From assembly GCA_963793465.1 (NCBI GenBank), contig CAWCAJ010000004.1, forward strand, positions 124,001 to 188,000: a stretch of DNA of 64,000 nt, in the 5' to 3' direction. Each line of letters opens with the position of its first letter. The first letter of the stretch is position 1. Source of the stretch: CAJQPP01 sp963793465. Lineage in GTDB: Bacteria > Planctomycetota > Planctomycetia > Pirellulales > Pirellulaceae. Below the pieces are notes generated by a model, which was not told where the DNA came from, did no database searches, and saw only the letters and a program-made list of their open reading frames with translations. The position numbers and the translations under genes are program-made. This document shows, piece after piece, positions 9,146 through 18,805 of this stretch.

Positions 9146-10021
9146 ATGTCGCTGGCTGCCTGCTATCAATCGGACAAACCTGGCCTGTCGTTTGAGCTGT
9201 TTCCGCCCAAAACAGACAAGGGCAAGGCCAATATGTTCCGACACCTGGAACGTCTGTTGCGATTTCAGCCCGATTTCATCACCTGCACCTACGGTGCGGG
9301 CGGCTCCACTCGCAAAAAGACACTGGATATTGTGCAGGAGGTCAAACAAAAGTACCGCATTCCCGTCGCCTCGCATCTGACGGTCGTGGATGCCACCCAG
9401 GACCAACTACGCGAATACCTGGCCGCCGCCGAACAGGGGGGCGTGGATTACATTGTGGCCCTGCGAGGCGATCCACCCTCGGGCCGTGGTTTCTTTCAGG
9501 CGGCCGACGGAGGCCTACGCTACGCCAACGAATTGGTAGCACTGATTCAGCGGGAGTTTCCCAGGTTCGGAGTTGCCGTGGCGGGGTATCCCGAAACTCA
9601 CCAGGAAGCGCGGAGTCCCGAAGACGACCTGCTGAATCTGCGACGCAAGGTCGATGCCGGTGCCGAAATCATAATCACCCAATTGTTTTATGATAACGAC
9701 GATTTTTTTCGCTTTTGTGAACGCTGCGATAACCAGGGAATCAAGGTGCCCATCATTCCCGGTATCCTGCCGGCCCTCAGCCTGCAACAGGTTCGCAAGA
9801 TCACTCGTTTGTGCGGATCCAAGCTGCCAAAATCCTTTGAGCGTCGCCTGTTGGAAAAACCAGAGGACAGCGATTGGCAAATGCAGGTCGGCATCGAACA
9901 TGCGGCGCGACAGGTCGACGAACTGATGTCTCATGGCGTCGTCGGCTTGCACTTCTACGTGCTCAACAAGTCGGATTCAACCAGCGCCATTTTGTCCTCG
10001 CTGGACCGGCTGTCTGTGTGA
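9146..10021 (+). CDS. metF: Methylenetetrahydrofolate reductase
   Basis: A 291-residue TIM-barrel flavoenzyme that reduces 5,10-methylene-THF to 5-methyl-THF for methionine synthesis. The family start SFELFPPKT appears near residue 15. It is followed by CTYGAGGSTR, the folate/FAD-site region ALRGDPP, and QLFYD in the second half. Length and all landmarks agree with bacterial MetF. The ATG at 9146 is chosen because upstream codons are not family-like; no good RBS is visible. It follows the GlmU-like gene by about 90 bp on the same strand, and a hairpin repeat begins about 40 bp after its stop. Confidence 0.92.
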   Translation: MSLAACYQSDKPGLSFELFPPKTDKGKANMFRHLERLLRFQPDFITCTYGAGGSTRKKTLDIVQEVKQKYRIPVASHLTVVDATQDQLREYLAAAEQGGVDYIVALRGDPPSGRGFFQAADGGLRYANELVALIQREFPRFGVAVAGYPETHQEARSPEDDLLNLRRKVDAGAEIIITQLFYDNDDFFRFCERCDNQGIKVPIIPGILPALSLQQVRKITRLCGSKLPKSFERRLLEKPEDSDWQMQVGIEHAARQVDELMSHGVVGLHFYVLNKSDSTSAILSSLDRLSV

Positions 10022-10054
10022 TCAGGCCAGTAGAATCCACTGGGACGGGCTGGT

Positions 10055-10391
<337 letters not shown>

Positions 10392-10405
10392 GGGTAGCCG
10401 TTGAT

Positions 10406-10852
10406 CTAATCGCTGGCTGCCATTTGCACGCACAGCTCACGGATGCGTCCGACCATGGAGTACAATCCGTTGCGGCGGTTGGGGCTGAGATGTTGGTTGA
10501 GTCCCAATGAAGCAAAGAACTGCTGGGGATCTTCGGCGATGGCCTGCACCGGCGTTTTGTGATTGTAGAGGGCCAGCAGCAGGACGATCAAACCCTTCAC
10601 GATCAGTGAATCACTGTCGGCCCGAATCTCGATCGTGGGCCCCTGACCGTTTTCACCGGGATGTTCCTGGACCGCTAACCAGACGGTGCTCATGCATCCA
10701 TGCACCTTGTTCTGGTCGCATTGCAGGACGCCATCCAGAGCCGGCAATTCTCGGCCAATATCCAACAGGTACTCGTAGCGATCTTCCCAGTCCTCCAGTT
10801 CCTGGAAGGTCTCACGTAATTCATTCAGCGAGGGCGGAAATTCGTTCGTCAT
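10406..10852 (-). CDS. sufE: SufE-like sulfur acceptor protein
   Basis: A 148-residue cytosolic protein with the SufE core: an N-terminal helix L-R-E-T-F-Q, the WEDRYEYLLDIG segment, and the active-site Cys53 in VHGCMSTVW. SufE accepts persulfide sulfur from a SufS-type cysteine desulfurase and passes it to the Fe-S scaffold. No suf operon is adjacent; the nearest desulfurase is 10 kb away at 20498 and is of the NifS/IscS type. The ATG at 10852 gives the family's normal N-terminus; the longer frame to 10909 looks non-coding. Confidence 0.9.
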   Translation of the reverse strand: MTNEFPPSLNELRETFQELEDWEDRYEYLLDIGRELPALDGVLQCDQNKVHGCMSTVWLAVQEHPGENGQGPTIEIRADSDSLIVKGLIVLLLALYNHKTPVQAIAEDPQQFFASLGLNQHLSPNRRNGLYSMVGRIRELCVQMAASD

Positions 10853-10948
10853 GGATGGGGTCGGTTCGGGGTTTCCAGTGGTCCAGAGGGGTTGGGTGCG
10901 ACTTCCCATGCTAGTCGCCTGGCCGTTAAAAGGAAACTCCTGCTTCCG

Positions 10949-11797
10949 CTAAGCGGCGCGTTGCATGTGCAGATGCAGGTCGCGAATATCAAATTCCATG
11001 TTCAGCACTTCCGCCGCCAACGCTTGATAATCGAGGGCTCCGTTGGAGGCCGGCGCATATTCCAGGATGGATTGGCCAAAGCTGGGGGCCTCGGCCAAGC
11101 GGATGTTTTTGCGAATCCGGGTCTCAAAAATCCTGGCACCCGCCCAGATCGTGCGTTGCATCCGCTCTCGTTTGAAGAAGTCCTCGACATCTCCCATCAC
11201 CTCGTTGGCCAACCGCGTGGAAGATTCGGCCATGCAATACAGGACGCCTGACAACTTCAGACCCCGATTCAACCGCTTGGCCACAATATCGATGGTTCCC
11301 AGCAGCTTGCTCAAGCCATGCAAGGCCAGGAAATGCGGTTGCAACGGCAAAAACACTTCGCTGGAGCAGGTCAGAGCATTGGTCGTCAGGATGCCCAACG
11401 AGGGTGGGCAATCCAGAATGATGTAATCAAATTCGGCAGCATCCTCCGACAGACGATCTCCCAGGATCATTTCCCGACCCACTTCGCCAGCCAACTCCAT
11501 CTCGGCCGCAGCCAGATCCAGATGGGAGGGCGTCAGCCACAGGTTATCGGTAGCACGCAATCGGACTTCCGAAATGGGAACGCCATCGGTCAACACCTGA
11601 TAGATGGAACGCTCACCATCCATCACGGCCAAACCCAGGTGCAACGACGCATGGGCCTGTGGATCGAGGTCGATCAACCACACCCGCTTGCCCGCAGCAG
11701 CCAACGCAGCAGACACATTGACGGCTGACGTGGTTTTCCCCACACCACCTTTTTGATTGATAATGGCGATCGTTCGCGTCTTGGACGGGTCGGTCAT
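10949..11797 (-). CDS. parA: ParA/Soj family chromosome-partitioning ATPase
   Basis: A 282-residue deviant Walker ATPase: NQKGGVGKTT near residue 14 (Walker A with the signature lysine), LIDLDPQAHAS (Walker A'), and YIILDCPPSLG (Walker B). AGGAG lies 8 bases before the ATG. ParA forms ATP-dependent dimers on DNA and positions chromosomes or plasmids together with ParB and parS. No parB follows here, so it could be the chromosomal Soj or an orphan ParA moving another cargo. It lies 10 kb from the dnaA/dnaN block, which favours a chromosomal role. The gene is transcribed toward sufE, about 96 bp away. Confidence 0.88.
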   Translation of the reverse strand: MTDPSKTRTIAIINQKGGVGKTTSAVNVSAALAAAGKRVWLIDLDPQAHASLHLGLAVMDGERSIYQVLTDGVPISEVRLRATDNLWLTPSHLDLAAAEMELAGEVGREMILGDRLSEDAAEFDYIILDCPPSLGILTTNALTCSSEVFLPLQPHFLALHGLSKLLGTIDIVAKRLNRGLKLSGVLYCMAESSTRLANEVMGDVEDFFKRERMQRTIWAGARIFETRIRKNIRLAEAPSFGQSILEYAPASNGALDYQALAAEVLNMEFDIRDLHLHMQRAA

Positions 11798-12209
11798 CGA
11801 GGAAACTCCTTTTTCCTGATCGGCTCAAAAGTTCGGGCCGGAGTATAGATCCGCGGCGGGCTTGGGCACCATATGGATTGTGCTGAGCTGCCACCGGTAT
11901 AGCGGGGGCCATTGGGGTGTGGCGGCAGCCCAGATGGGGCCGATGGGGTTCCCTTTTTGCCGGATTTTCGGGCCGCCCCTGTTTTCCCGTCCGCCCGGGG
12001 GCCGGTCGACGAAAATCCTGTAAAGAAAGGCGGATAAGGCAGCATTTGGCAATTTGCCTGTTTATTATGGAGCCTTTTCATCGATGGGGGCCCGGTTTGC
12101 CAGCAAACGGGCGGTAGCGGCGGTTGGCGGCCCGGATCATCTGACGTATATACCGCATCCCCGATGGAATCCTGAATTTCGATTTTGCAGCGAGACGATA
12201 GATCTTTCG
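11798..12209. other. Intergenic between divergent parA and a secreted-protein gene
   Basis: About 410 bp with no convincing gene. It must contain promoters for both directions. I see no clear consensus; a plus-strand frame from 12054 only extends the next gene upstream without a recognisable protein feature. Confidence 0.4.
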
Positions 12210-14480
12210 ATGAACATTGCCCGCCGTCGTATCTGGATTCCCGCCGCAGTCGCGTGCCTGGTGGCAAGTGGCATGTCGTCGTTGTGCGCCCAGGACGACC
12301 CCTTCAATCCGGCAGGCTCGGCCGCCCCCCCTCGGGACCCAGCGGTTCCGGTCGGCGAAGTGGCTGAAGGCCCTGTCAGTGACTTGATGCAGATCGACCG
12401 CCCCGATCCGGTGGTCGACGCGATTATCGCTTCCGATCCTCAATCCCCTTTCGAGTTGATCCGGGTCATCGGTTTGCTGTTGGATATCGACCGGGACGAT
12501 TTGGCAAGTGACTTCGCCCGCAAGCTGTTGGACCTCAGTCTAAGCGACGAACAGAATTACGATCTATATAAACAGGCCGGTTCCGACAACATTTTCCGAC
12601 TCGGTGGCCGCGCTGCCATGGGGGACGTGGGCGGCCAACTGGCTCGCTCGATCCTGGACGGTGCGGATCGTTATGCCAGTGATGCCGATCGAATCCAGAA
12701 ACTGGCCGAGTCGGCCGTGCGTATGGAAGACAAGTACCAGCGGAGCCTGGCCCTGTCAGAATTGCGATTACTGGGCGACGTGGGGGCAGCCACGCTGATC
12801 CAGAAACTCGTGGATCCCGAATACCAGCCCTTTTACACACGCATTCGTCAGGCGATCCGACTGTTCGGCAATTCGGCCGAGGGTCCGCTGCTGGCCGCTT
12901 CCCAATCCAACAGTTTGAAACTCCGCGTGGAAGCGCTGTACCTGATGCGTTATCTGCGGACTCCCTATGTCGTCGAATCTCTGATGACGCCGATGCTGTC
13001 TGGAATGAGCACCGATTTGCAACGCGAAGTGGCGAGCCAATCACTGCAGCAGGCCACGGGCCGTCTTCCGGATCGCATCGAATGCCAGACACGACTGTTT
13101 GAATCCGCTCGACGTTATCTGATGGACCAGGTGGTGTTGCGGGAGGCGGACGATGACCTGGTCAAATGGTGGCGCTGGGACGCCACCCAACGCGTGCTGA
13201 CGCCGACCTGGCTTTCCTCCCGGACGGTGGCCCGTATCCGGGGATTTCAGCTGGCCAAGGACCTGGTGGAATTGGACCCCGAAAGCCGGGATTACCAACG
13301 CCTGTATTGGCTGACCCGGCTGGAAACGGCCAAAATGACCGCGGGTGTCAATCAACCGCTACCGCAATCCGTGTTGGATTCATTCGTGGCGGTCATGGAT
13401 CCGGCCATGGCTCGGGAAGTGCTGGATGACGCCTTGCGTTTACGCCGAGTGCCGGCCGCCGTGGCGGCCTGTGAATTGATGGGTGCCATGGCAGATCGGA
13501 CTTTCCTGTCCACCGACCATGGCGGGGCCAGCCCCCTGGTGCGGGCCCTCACGTTTGGTTCGCTGCGACTGAAAGCTGCCGCCAGTGAAGCGATCTTCCG
13601 CATCGATCCGCTGGAATCGTTTGCCGGCAGCTCCGATTATCTCTCAGCACTGGTTTATCTGGCACGCTCGCGTGGCATCAAGACCGCTATCGTGGGGCAT
13701 GTGAATCTGGAAATGGCCCAGTCCGTGGCCGCCCTGGTCAGCCGCATGGGCTATACCGCGCGACCGGCCACCTCCTCCGGTAGCTTGTTCGAACAGGCCA
13801 AAGATGATCCCGATCTGCAACTGATCATCGTCACCGATCAGCTGTCCCATCCCGATTTTTCCGAATTGACACAAGCCTTGAGGTCCCATCCGCGAACCAC
13901 GCATATCCCGCTGTTATTGATGGTGGAACCCGACAACATCAACCGCGCGGAGCGGGTGGCCGAGCGTCTGGACAACATTCAGGTGTCGCCGAGCGTGGCC
14001 AATGAATTGGTGATTCGACGGCAGATCGATAACCTGCTGAACCATCTGGATTATCAGGACGCCACCCAGTTGGAACGCGGCGATTTCGGCGTTCGCGCCC
14101 TGGAGCATCTGAGCCAGTATGCGTCCCAGCCAGAACGTTATCCGTTTTTCGATTTGCTGAATCAGCAGGAGCTGTTGATGGGGGGGCTGGATATTCCGGC
14201 CACCGCGGCCGACACCTGTCGGGTGTTGGGGGAATTGGGAACTGCCGCCGCTCAAACCCGGCTATTGGAAACCGCCAGCAACCTGCAATTACCGGTCGCC
14301 CTGCGCCGCATTGCAGCAGATTCGTTTTCGGTGGCGGTTGAGAAACGGGGCTTGATGATGTCCCGCAATCAGATTCTCGGCCAATACGCCCGCTATAACG
14401 CCAGCGCCAACGAACCGGCGGAATCGCAACAGATCCTGGGCGAATTGCTGGATATCCTGGAAAGCAAAACGGGCGATTAG
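12210..14480 (+). CDS. Exported HEAT-like repeat protein with an embedded receiver-like domain
   Basis: From the ATG at 12210 the product has 756 residues and a clear signal peptide (RRR, a hydrophobic core, then LCAQ). Residues ~60-480 and ~615-740 are helical repeats of HEAT character. Residues ~488-613 look like a response-regulator alpha/beta fold: TAIVGHVNLE, a central LIIVTDQLS strand whose Asp is in the phospho-acceptor position, then HIPLLLMVEP. The usual switch Thr and Lys are not evident, so phosphorylation is doubtful. A receiver-like fold inside an exported protein is odd. The role is unknown, most likely a scaffold. The gene is monocistronic. Confidence 0.7.
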   Translation: MNIARRRIWIPAAVACLVASGMSSLCAQDDPFNPAGSAAPPRDPAVPVGEVAEGPVSDLMQIDRPDPVVDAIIASDPQSPFELIRVIGLLLDIDRDDLASDFARKLLDLSLSDEQNYDLYKQAGSDNIFRLGGRAAMGDVGGQLARSILDGADRYASDADRIQKLAESAVRMEDKYQRSLALSELRLLGDVGAATLIQKLVDPEYQPFYTRIRQAIRLFGNSAEGPLLAASQSNSLKLRVEALYLMRYLRTPYVVESLMTPMLSGMSTDLQREVASQSLQQATGRLPDRIECQTRLFESARRYLMDQVVLREADDDLVKWWRWDATQRVLTPTWLSSRTVARIRGFQLAKDLVELDPESRDYQRLYWLTRLETAKMTAGVNQPLPQSVLDSFVAVMDPAMAREVLDDALRLRRVPAAVAACELMGAMADRTFLSTDHGGASPLVRALTFGSLRLKAAASEAIFRIDPLESFAGSSDYLSALVYLARSRGIKTAIVGHVNLEMAQSVAALVSRMGYTARPATSSGSLFEQAKDDPDLQLIIVTDQLSHPDFSELTQALRSHPRTTHIPLLLMVEPDNINRAERVAERLDNIQVSPSVANELVIRRQIDNLLNHLDYQDATQLERGDFGVRALEHLSQYASQPERYPFFDLLNQQELLMGGLDIPATAADTCRVLGELGTAAAQTRLLETASNLQLPVALRRIAADSFSVAVEKRGLMMSRNQILGQYARYNASANEPAESQQILGELLDILESKTGD

Positions 14481-14836
14481 GGCCACGGGCGATTAGGGCG
14501 GCAGGCAACATCTCAAGACCCGTCGTCGGCCAGAGACTGCAACAGGTGAATGGCCTTCCCGGCGAATTGCCGGCTTGGTGACCAGCCTGCTTGAATTGAC
14601 TGCTCCACGCAGCCTTTGTGGCCGGTCGGGTGCCAGGGCATGGGCCGCAGCTTGACAAGGGCCGCAGCTCGAAGCTCGGCCCTGGTCCTGTTCCCCGGAT
14701 CCACCGATCCCCTCATCCCACGACCGGCCGCAGCAAAGCCGCAGTAGCCGTTGGGCGATTGCCAATCACTGTTACAATAAGCCGCGTCCCTCCGCGGCAC
14801 GATCTGCTGCGAAACGCTTTCGCCATCCACAAGCCC
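14481..14836. other. Intergenic upstream of the sigma-54 activator
   Basis: About 356 bp; no gene-like frame stands out. The activator's frame remains open back to 14618, but that stretch reads Pro/Arg/Gly-rich and is probably leader DNA. Confidence 0.35.
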
Positions 14837-15892
14837 ATGCACACCGTTAATTCCTCGCACAACAGCAAACCCGTGATTGCTGGATTGATTGGCAAGAGTC
14901 GCGCCATTCAGAAGGTCATCGATCTCACACATCGGGCTGCGGCCAGCATGGCCTCGGTGTTGTTGTTGGGAGAAACCGGTACGGGCAAGGAACTGCTGGC
15001 CAATGCCTTGCACCAGCACAGCCGGCGATCAAGCGGCCCATTGGTGAAGGTCAATTGCGGCGCCCTGACGGAAAGTCTTCTGGAAAGCGAGCTGTTCGGA
15101 CATGTGGCAGGTTCCTTCACTGGCGCGGTGGGAAATCGCACGGGTCGTTTTGAAGCCGCCCACATGGGTACGATTTTTCTGGACGAGATCAACTCCACAT
15201 CCTCCATGCTGCAGGTCAAGTTGCTACGGGTTTTGCAGGAAAAGGAATTCGAGCGGGTAGGAGATACGCGGACCATGCAAGTCGACGTGCGGGTCATCGC
15301 GGCCAGCAACCTGGACCTCTATCAGGAGGTATCCGAAGGTCGTTTTCGCGCCGACCTGTTCTGGCGGTTGAATGTGATGCCGATTCAGATTCCACCGCTG
15401 CGGAACCGGCGGGAAGATATTCCGTTGCTGGTGGATCATTTTCTGAGTCTGTACAACGGTATCAATTCCCGGGAGGTGACGCAGATCCATCCCGATGCCA
15501 TGGCGGCCCTGAAAGGTTACTCATGGCCCGGCAACGTTCGCGAACTGCAAAACTATATTGAACGCGCCGTCATTCTGAGCGATCGACGTGAGTTGACCCC
15601 CGATCTTTTTCCCGGGACAGTCACTGGCGAAGCCCGGGCCGATGACGTGGTCTATCCGGTGGGAGATCCCCGCAAGCTGATCAAGGAGTACGTGTTTCAC
15701 GAAATGTCGATTGCGGCACCCGATGACAAGCTGTACCCACGCATCGTCGACCCGCTGGAAAAAGAACTGTTGCGGCAAGTCATGCAGTCCTGCCGCAGCA
15801 AAACCAAGGCGGCAGAACGTCTGGGCATCAATCGCAATACCCTGCACAAGAAGCTCAAGGACCTGGGATTGGACAACGACGGCGATAGCTGA
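14837..15892 (+). CDS. Sigma-54-dependent transcriptional activator without a sensory domain
   Basis: Starting at ATG 14837 the protein has 351 residues: a full AAA+ domain and a Fis-type helix-turn-helix, but nothing in front. Visible motifs are Walker A GETGTGKE, the sigma-54 contact loop GSFTGA (Ser in place of the usual Ala), Walker B GTIFLDEI, the WPGNVREL segment, and the C-terminal HTH KTKAAERLGINRNTLHKKL. Such proteins hydrolyse ATP to open sigma-54 promoters. Without a receiver or GAF domain, control must come from a partner or from expression level, as in PspF-like activators. The longer frame upstream (to 14618) does not contain a domain. Confidence 0.9.
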   Translation: MHTVNSSHNSKPVIAGLIGKSRAIQKVIDLTHRAAASMASVLLLGETGTGKELLANALHQHSRRSSGPLVKVNCGALTESLLESELFGHVAGSFTGAVGNRTGRFEAAHMGTIFLDEINSTSSMLQVKLLRVLQEKEFERVGDTRTMQVDVRVIAASNLDLYQEVSEGRFRADLFWRLNVMPIQIPPLRNRREDIPLLVDHFLSLYNGINSREVTQIHPDAMAALKGYSWPGNVRELQNYIERAVILSDRRELTPDLFPGTVTGEARADDVVYPVGDPRKLIKEYVFHEMSIAAPDDKLYPRIVDPLEKELLRQVMQSCRSKTKAAERLGINRNTLHKKLKDLGLDNDGDS

Positions 15893-16300
15893 ACCGACAA
15901 ACCGGTTGCCGTTCCCGCGATCCATCGAACCCTTGCCAGCCAAGCCTCCTGAACTGCTTGCGGCTCGCCTTCGGAAAGCGGAAGGTCGCCAAAGACCGCG
16001 GTACCCTGCCTGTCCTCTCGGCGCGGTTTCCGTTGCCAGCACGAAGACCACCGCACGCTCCGCTTGTTCCAGGTACATTCCCTGAAACCCACTCGCCGTG
16101 ACTCGGGTACACTGCTGTAGCGGCGTTGGCTTCAGATCCCGATGGGGTGTGGGCTCTCCTATTCCCATATAATCTGGCCTGCCTGCCACGAGTCAGTTGC
16201 CAGCGATCGCTCTGGGAACCCGCTTGCTTGCCAAACAGCCCTGGGTCCGTCGCATCCGCGAAACCGGCGATGGCCAGAATTCAAGAGAGGAAGATGCCCG
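15893..16300. other. Intergenic, no feature recognised
   Basis: About 408 bp between two plus-strand genes. Minus-strand frames across it have shadow composition. AGAGGAAG at its end is the ribosome binding site of the next gene. Confidence 0.4.
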
Positions 16301-18607
16301 ATGTCCAGCGTGATGAAGTCCCGCCTACCCTTGCCCGTCGCCCGACTGGCTTTCCCAAAGGTTGTCCGCTCCCTGGCCCTGCTGGGCCTGTGCCTGATCG
16401 TGGTGGGTCAACCGCTGGATGCGCAACAGACACCGCGACCCAGCTCATTGGACATCGTGCCACAATCGGCCGCATTTTACTGGTCTTCCATGAATCACGC
16501 GGCCCAATGGCGGACGCTTCAGGAAAGCAATGCTTATCGGCAATTGATGGACTGCGAAGTGGCCAAGCGGATGCGGAAAGCCTATCGCAGCGGACGTCGC
16601 AGCGGCTTTCAGCAATTTGGGTACGGCAATCCATTTGCGGACTATTTGGAAGGCTATGCCGAATCCATTGGCAGCATCCCCGGCAAGATGCTGCTGAATT
16701 ATCTCGGCGAAATCCTGGGCAACGAAGTTTTCGTTTATGCCGACGAGGACTGGATCACCCTCTCGCAGGGTGTCAGTGACTTTTACGAGCAGGCCGCCCT
16801 GGTCATGCAGGATGTCGAACTGAACAACATGGATGAAGCCACCGTGCGGCAGTTGCTGGATCTCGGGAAACAGCACCTGGCGGACACCACGATCCCTCAC
16901 ATTGTGATGGGAACCGTATTGGATTCTCCCGGCAGCACCAAAAGCCTGCTGCAAATTGCCGAAGCCGGCCTGGATGAACTGCTGACGCAATTCCCCGACC
17001 AGTTGGACTACCTGGTGGAAAGCTACCAGGTGATTGAGCGGGATGATATGTACCTGCTGACGATCCAGTTGGACGCTCACATGATGCCCTGGGAAGATGT
17101 GGTCGACGACCCCGATTTGGGTCCCTACCTGGACGACATCAAGGCCATTATTGCCAACAAGAGCATCAATCTTACGTTGGGTGTCAAAGGCAATTTCTTG
17201 CTGCTGGCCCTGGGTCCCGATGGCCAGCACATCGAAAACCTGGGAGACGGTGCGTTGTTGATCGATCACCCGCAACTGGTGGCTTTGAAGCAGGCGGCAG
17301 CCGATCATGCCATCACGAGTGTCAGCTATGTTTCGCAAGCGCTGGCGGATTACAACCGGGAAAGTCTGACCGGCATCATCGATTCATTGGTGTCCATGGC
17401 AAAACTGGGTCTGCAAGCGGCGGATGCGGACGTCCAGCAGACACTCTCCGGTCTGACGGCGGACCTGCAATCCGATGCGGACGAACTCAAACGGGATTTG
17501 GCCGTAGCACTGGCCCAACCCGGCGCTCGCCTGGGATTCTGTTACCTGTTTGAGCAGGGCATCGAAGGTTACATCTACAACTGGGGCGAAAACAAATACC
17601 TGGATGATTCCCGACCACTGACAATACTGGACCAGGTTGGATCGCAACCAGCCCTGTTGTTCGCGTCCCGCAGCAAGCAGGAACCCGGCCAGTTTCAGAT
17701 GGCCCGCAAGTGGATGGGGCGTATCTACCAACGGGTCACGAAATACGTCCCCCGCACCGCCAGCAGCCAACGGGAGGCGTTGATGTTTGTGGAAATCTCC
17801 AGCGGTCTAGCCGACATCTGCTCTCAATTAGCGGATGCGACCGAGCAGAATCTGTTGCCGGCTACCGAAAATGGCCAAACCGCGCTGGTCCTGGACTTTA
17901 ACTCCCGCAACAACCAATGGCATGAGATGATGCCGCCATCCGAATTCGAACTGCCCATCCCCTCGGTCGCAGTGCTGGCCGAACATCACGACCTGACGAA
18001 AATCGTGGCCACCGGCCAGGCCTATCATCTGGCCGTCGCCGATTTAATTGAGTTGCTGAAAAATTATCCTGAATTCGAGATCCCCGAAGACTTGCAGGTC
18101 CCTCGGGCTTCGAACCGGTCGGCTGCCGACGGCGAGCTGTTCTACTTTCCTCTACCCGAAGCCTGGGGTCTGCATGCTTCGATCGCACCCCATGCCGTCG
18201 TCACCAACGACTTGTTGATCCTGGGTTTTTCACTGAACCAGACTGAACGTTTGCTCAGCGAGACCGGTCCCCAATTCACCGGGATCCTTTCCGAACGTGA
18301 CCGCAACTTGATGGCCGTCTCCTTTTACGATCACCGTCAATGGATCGATGCCTTGTATCGCTGGGGTCAATACGGCCTGGATCTGGCCCAGGAACAGGGT
18401 GCTTCCCTGAGTTTGGATCAGGATGTGCCGAACGACACGCTGGCGTTTCAACAGGCCGAGTTGATGGAGGCTTTGGACCGCGTCGTGGCATTGCTGAAAT
18501 GCCTGGAATCATGGTCCAGCATGTCATGGATGGAGGACGGCGCTCAGGTCACTCGCTATCAATGGCGTTTTTCCGACGTGCCTGCCCGTTCACCGACGTC
18601 GGACTGA
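16301..18607 (+). CDS. Large exported protein of unknown function, 768 aa
   Basis: ATG 16301 lies about 10 bases after AGAGGAAG. It is followed by a basic stretch and a hydrophobic core ending LDAQQ, a convincing signal peptide. The rest is an acidic globular chain with no motif I can name: many leucines, few cysteines, no further transmembrane segments. The opening of the mature part (LDIVPQSAAFYWSSMNHA) recalls planctomycete exported proteins that begin by testing a per-item statistic or cost, but function cannot be inferred. It is monocistronic and followed by a dispersed repeat element. Confidence 0.7.
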   Translation: MSSVMKSRLPLPVARLAFPKVVRSLALLGLCLIVVGQPLDAQQTPRPSSLDIVPQSAAFYWSSMNHAAQWRTLQESNAYRQLMDCEVAKRMRKAYRSGRRSGFQQFGYGNPFADYLEGYAESIGSIPGKMLLNYLGEILGNEVFVYADEDWITLSQGVSDFYEQAALVMQDVELNNMDEATVRQLLDLGKQHLADTTIPHIVMGTVLDSPGSTKSLLQIAEAGLDELLTQFPDQLDYLVESYQVIERDDMYLLTIQLDAHMMPWEDVVDDPDLGPYLDDIKAIIANKSINLTLGVKGNFLLLALGPDGQHIENLGDGALLIDHPQLVALKQAAADHAITSVSYVSQALADYNRESLTGIIDSLVSMAKLGLQAADADVQQTLSGLTADLQSDADELKRDLAVALAQPGARLGFCYLFEQGIEGYIYNWGENKYLDDSRPLTILDQVGSQPALLFASRSKQEPGQFQMARKWMGRIYQRVTKYVPRTASSQREALMFVEISSGLADICSQLADATEQNLLPATENGQTALVLDFNSRNNQWHEMMPPSEFELPIPSVAVLAEHHDLTKIVATGQAYHLAVADLIELLKNYPEFEIPEDLQVPRASNRSAADGELFYFPLPEAWGLHASIAPHAVVTNDLLILGFSLNQTERLLSETGPQFTGILSERDRNLMAVSFYDHRQWIDALYRWGQYGLDLAQEQGASLSLDQDVPNDTLAFQQAELMEALDRVVALLKCLESWSSMSWMEDGAQVTRYQWRFSDVPARSPTSD

Positions 18608-18663
18608 TCGAGAGCGCGATTGGTTTGGGTGTCGCAATTCTTCGTAGCAATTCTTCGTACAAC

Positions 18664-18716
18664 GGGCTCGGGAAAATGAGTCCGGCACAGGCGACATGTC
18701 CGGACGACTCACACTG
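18664..18716 (+). repeat. Dispersed intergenic element with an ACATGTC core
   Basis: The stretch reads CGGGAAAATGAGTCCGGCAC followed shortly by ACATGTCCGG and CGACTCACACT. Closely related copies occur at 20243-20290 (plus) and twice on the minus strand inside 6543-6882. A shortened copy lies at 27284-27312. It is located just after the stop of the 16301 gene. Confidence 0.6.
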
Positions 18717-18805
18717 ATATTTGCTCCGGTGATTGATCTGCAGCTCGATCTTCAAGAAGCGGCTTAAGCGGCGGGACGCGAGCCGCTTTCCCTTTGCTGT
18801 CGCCC

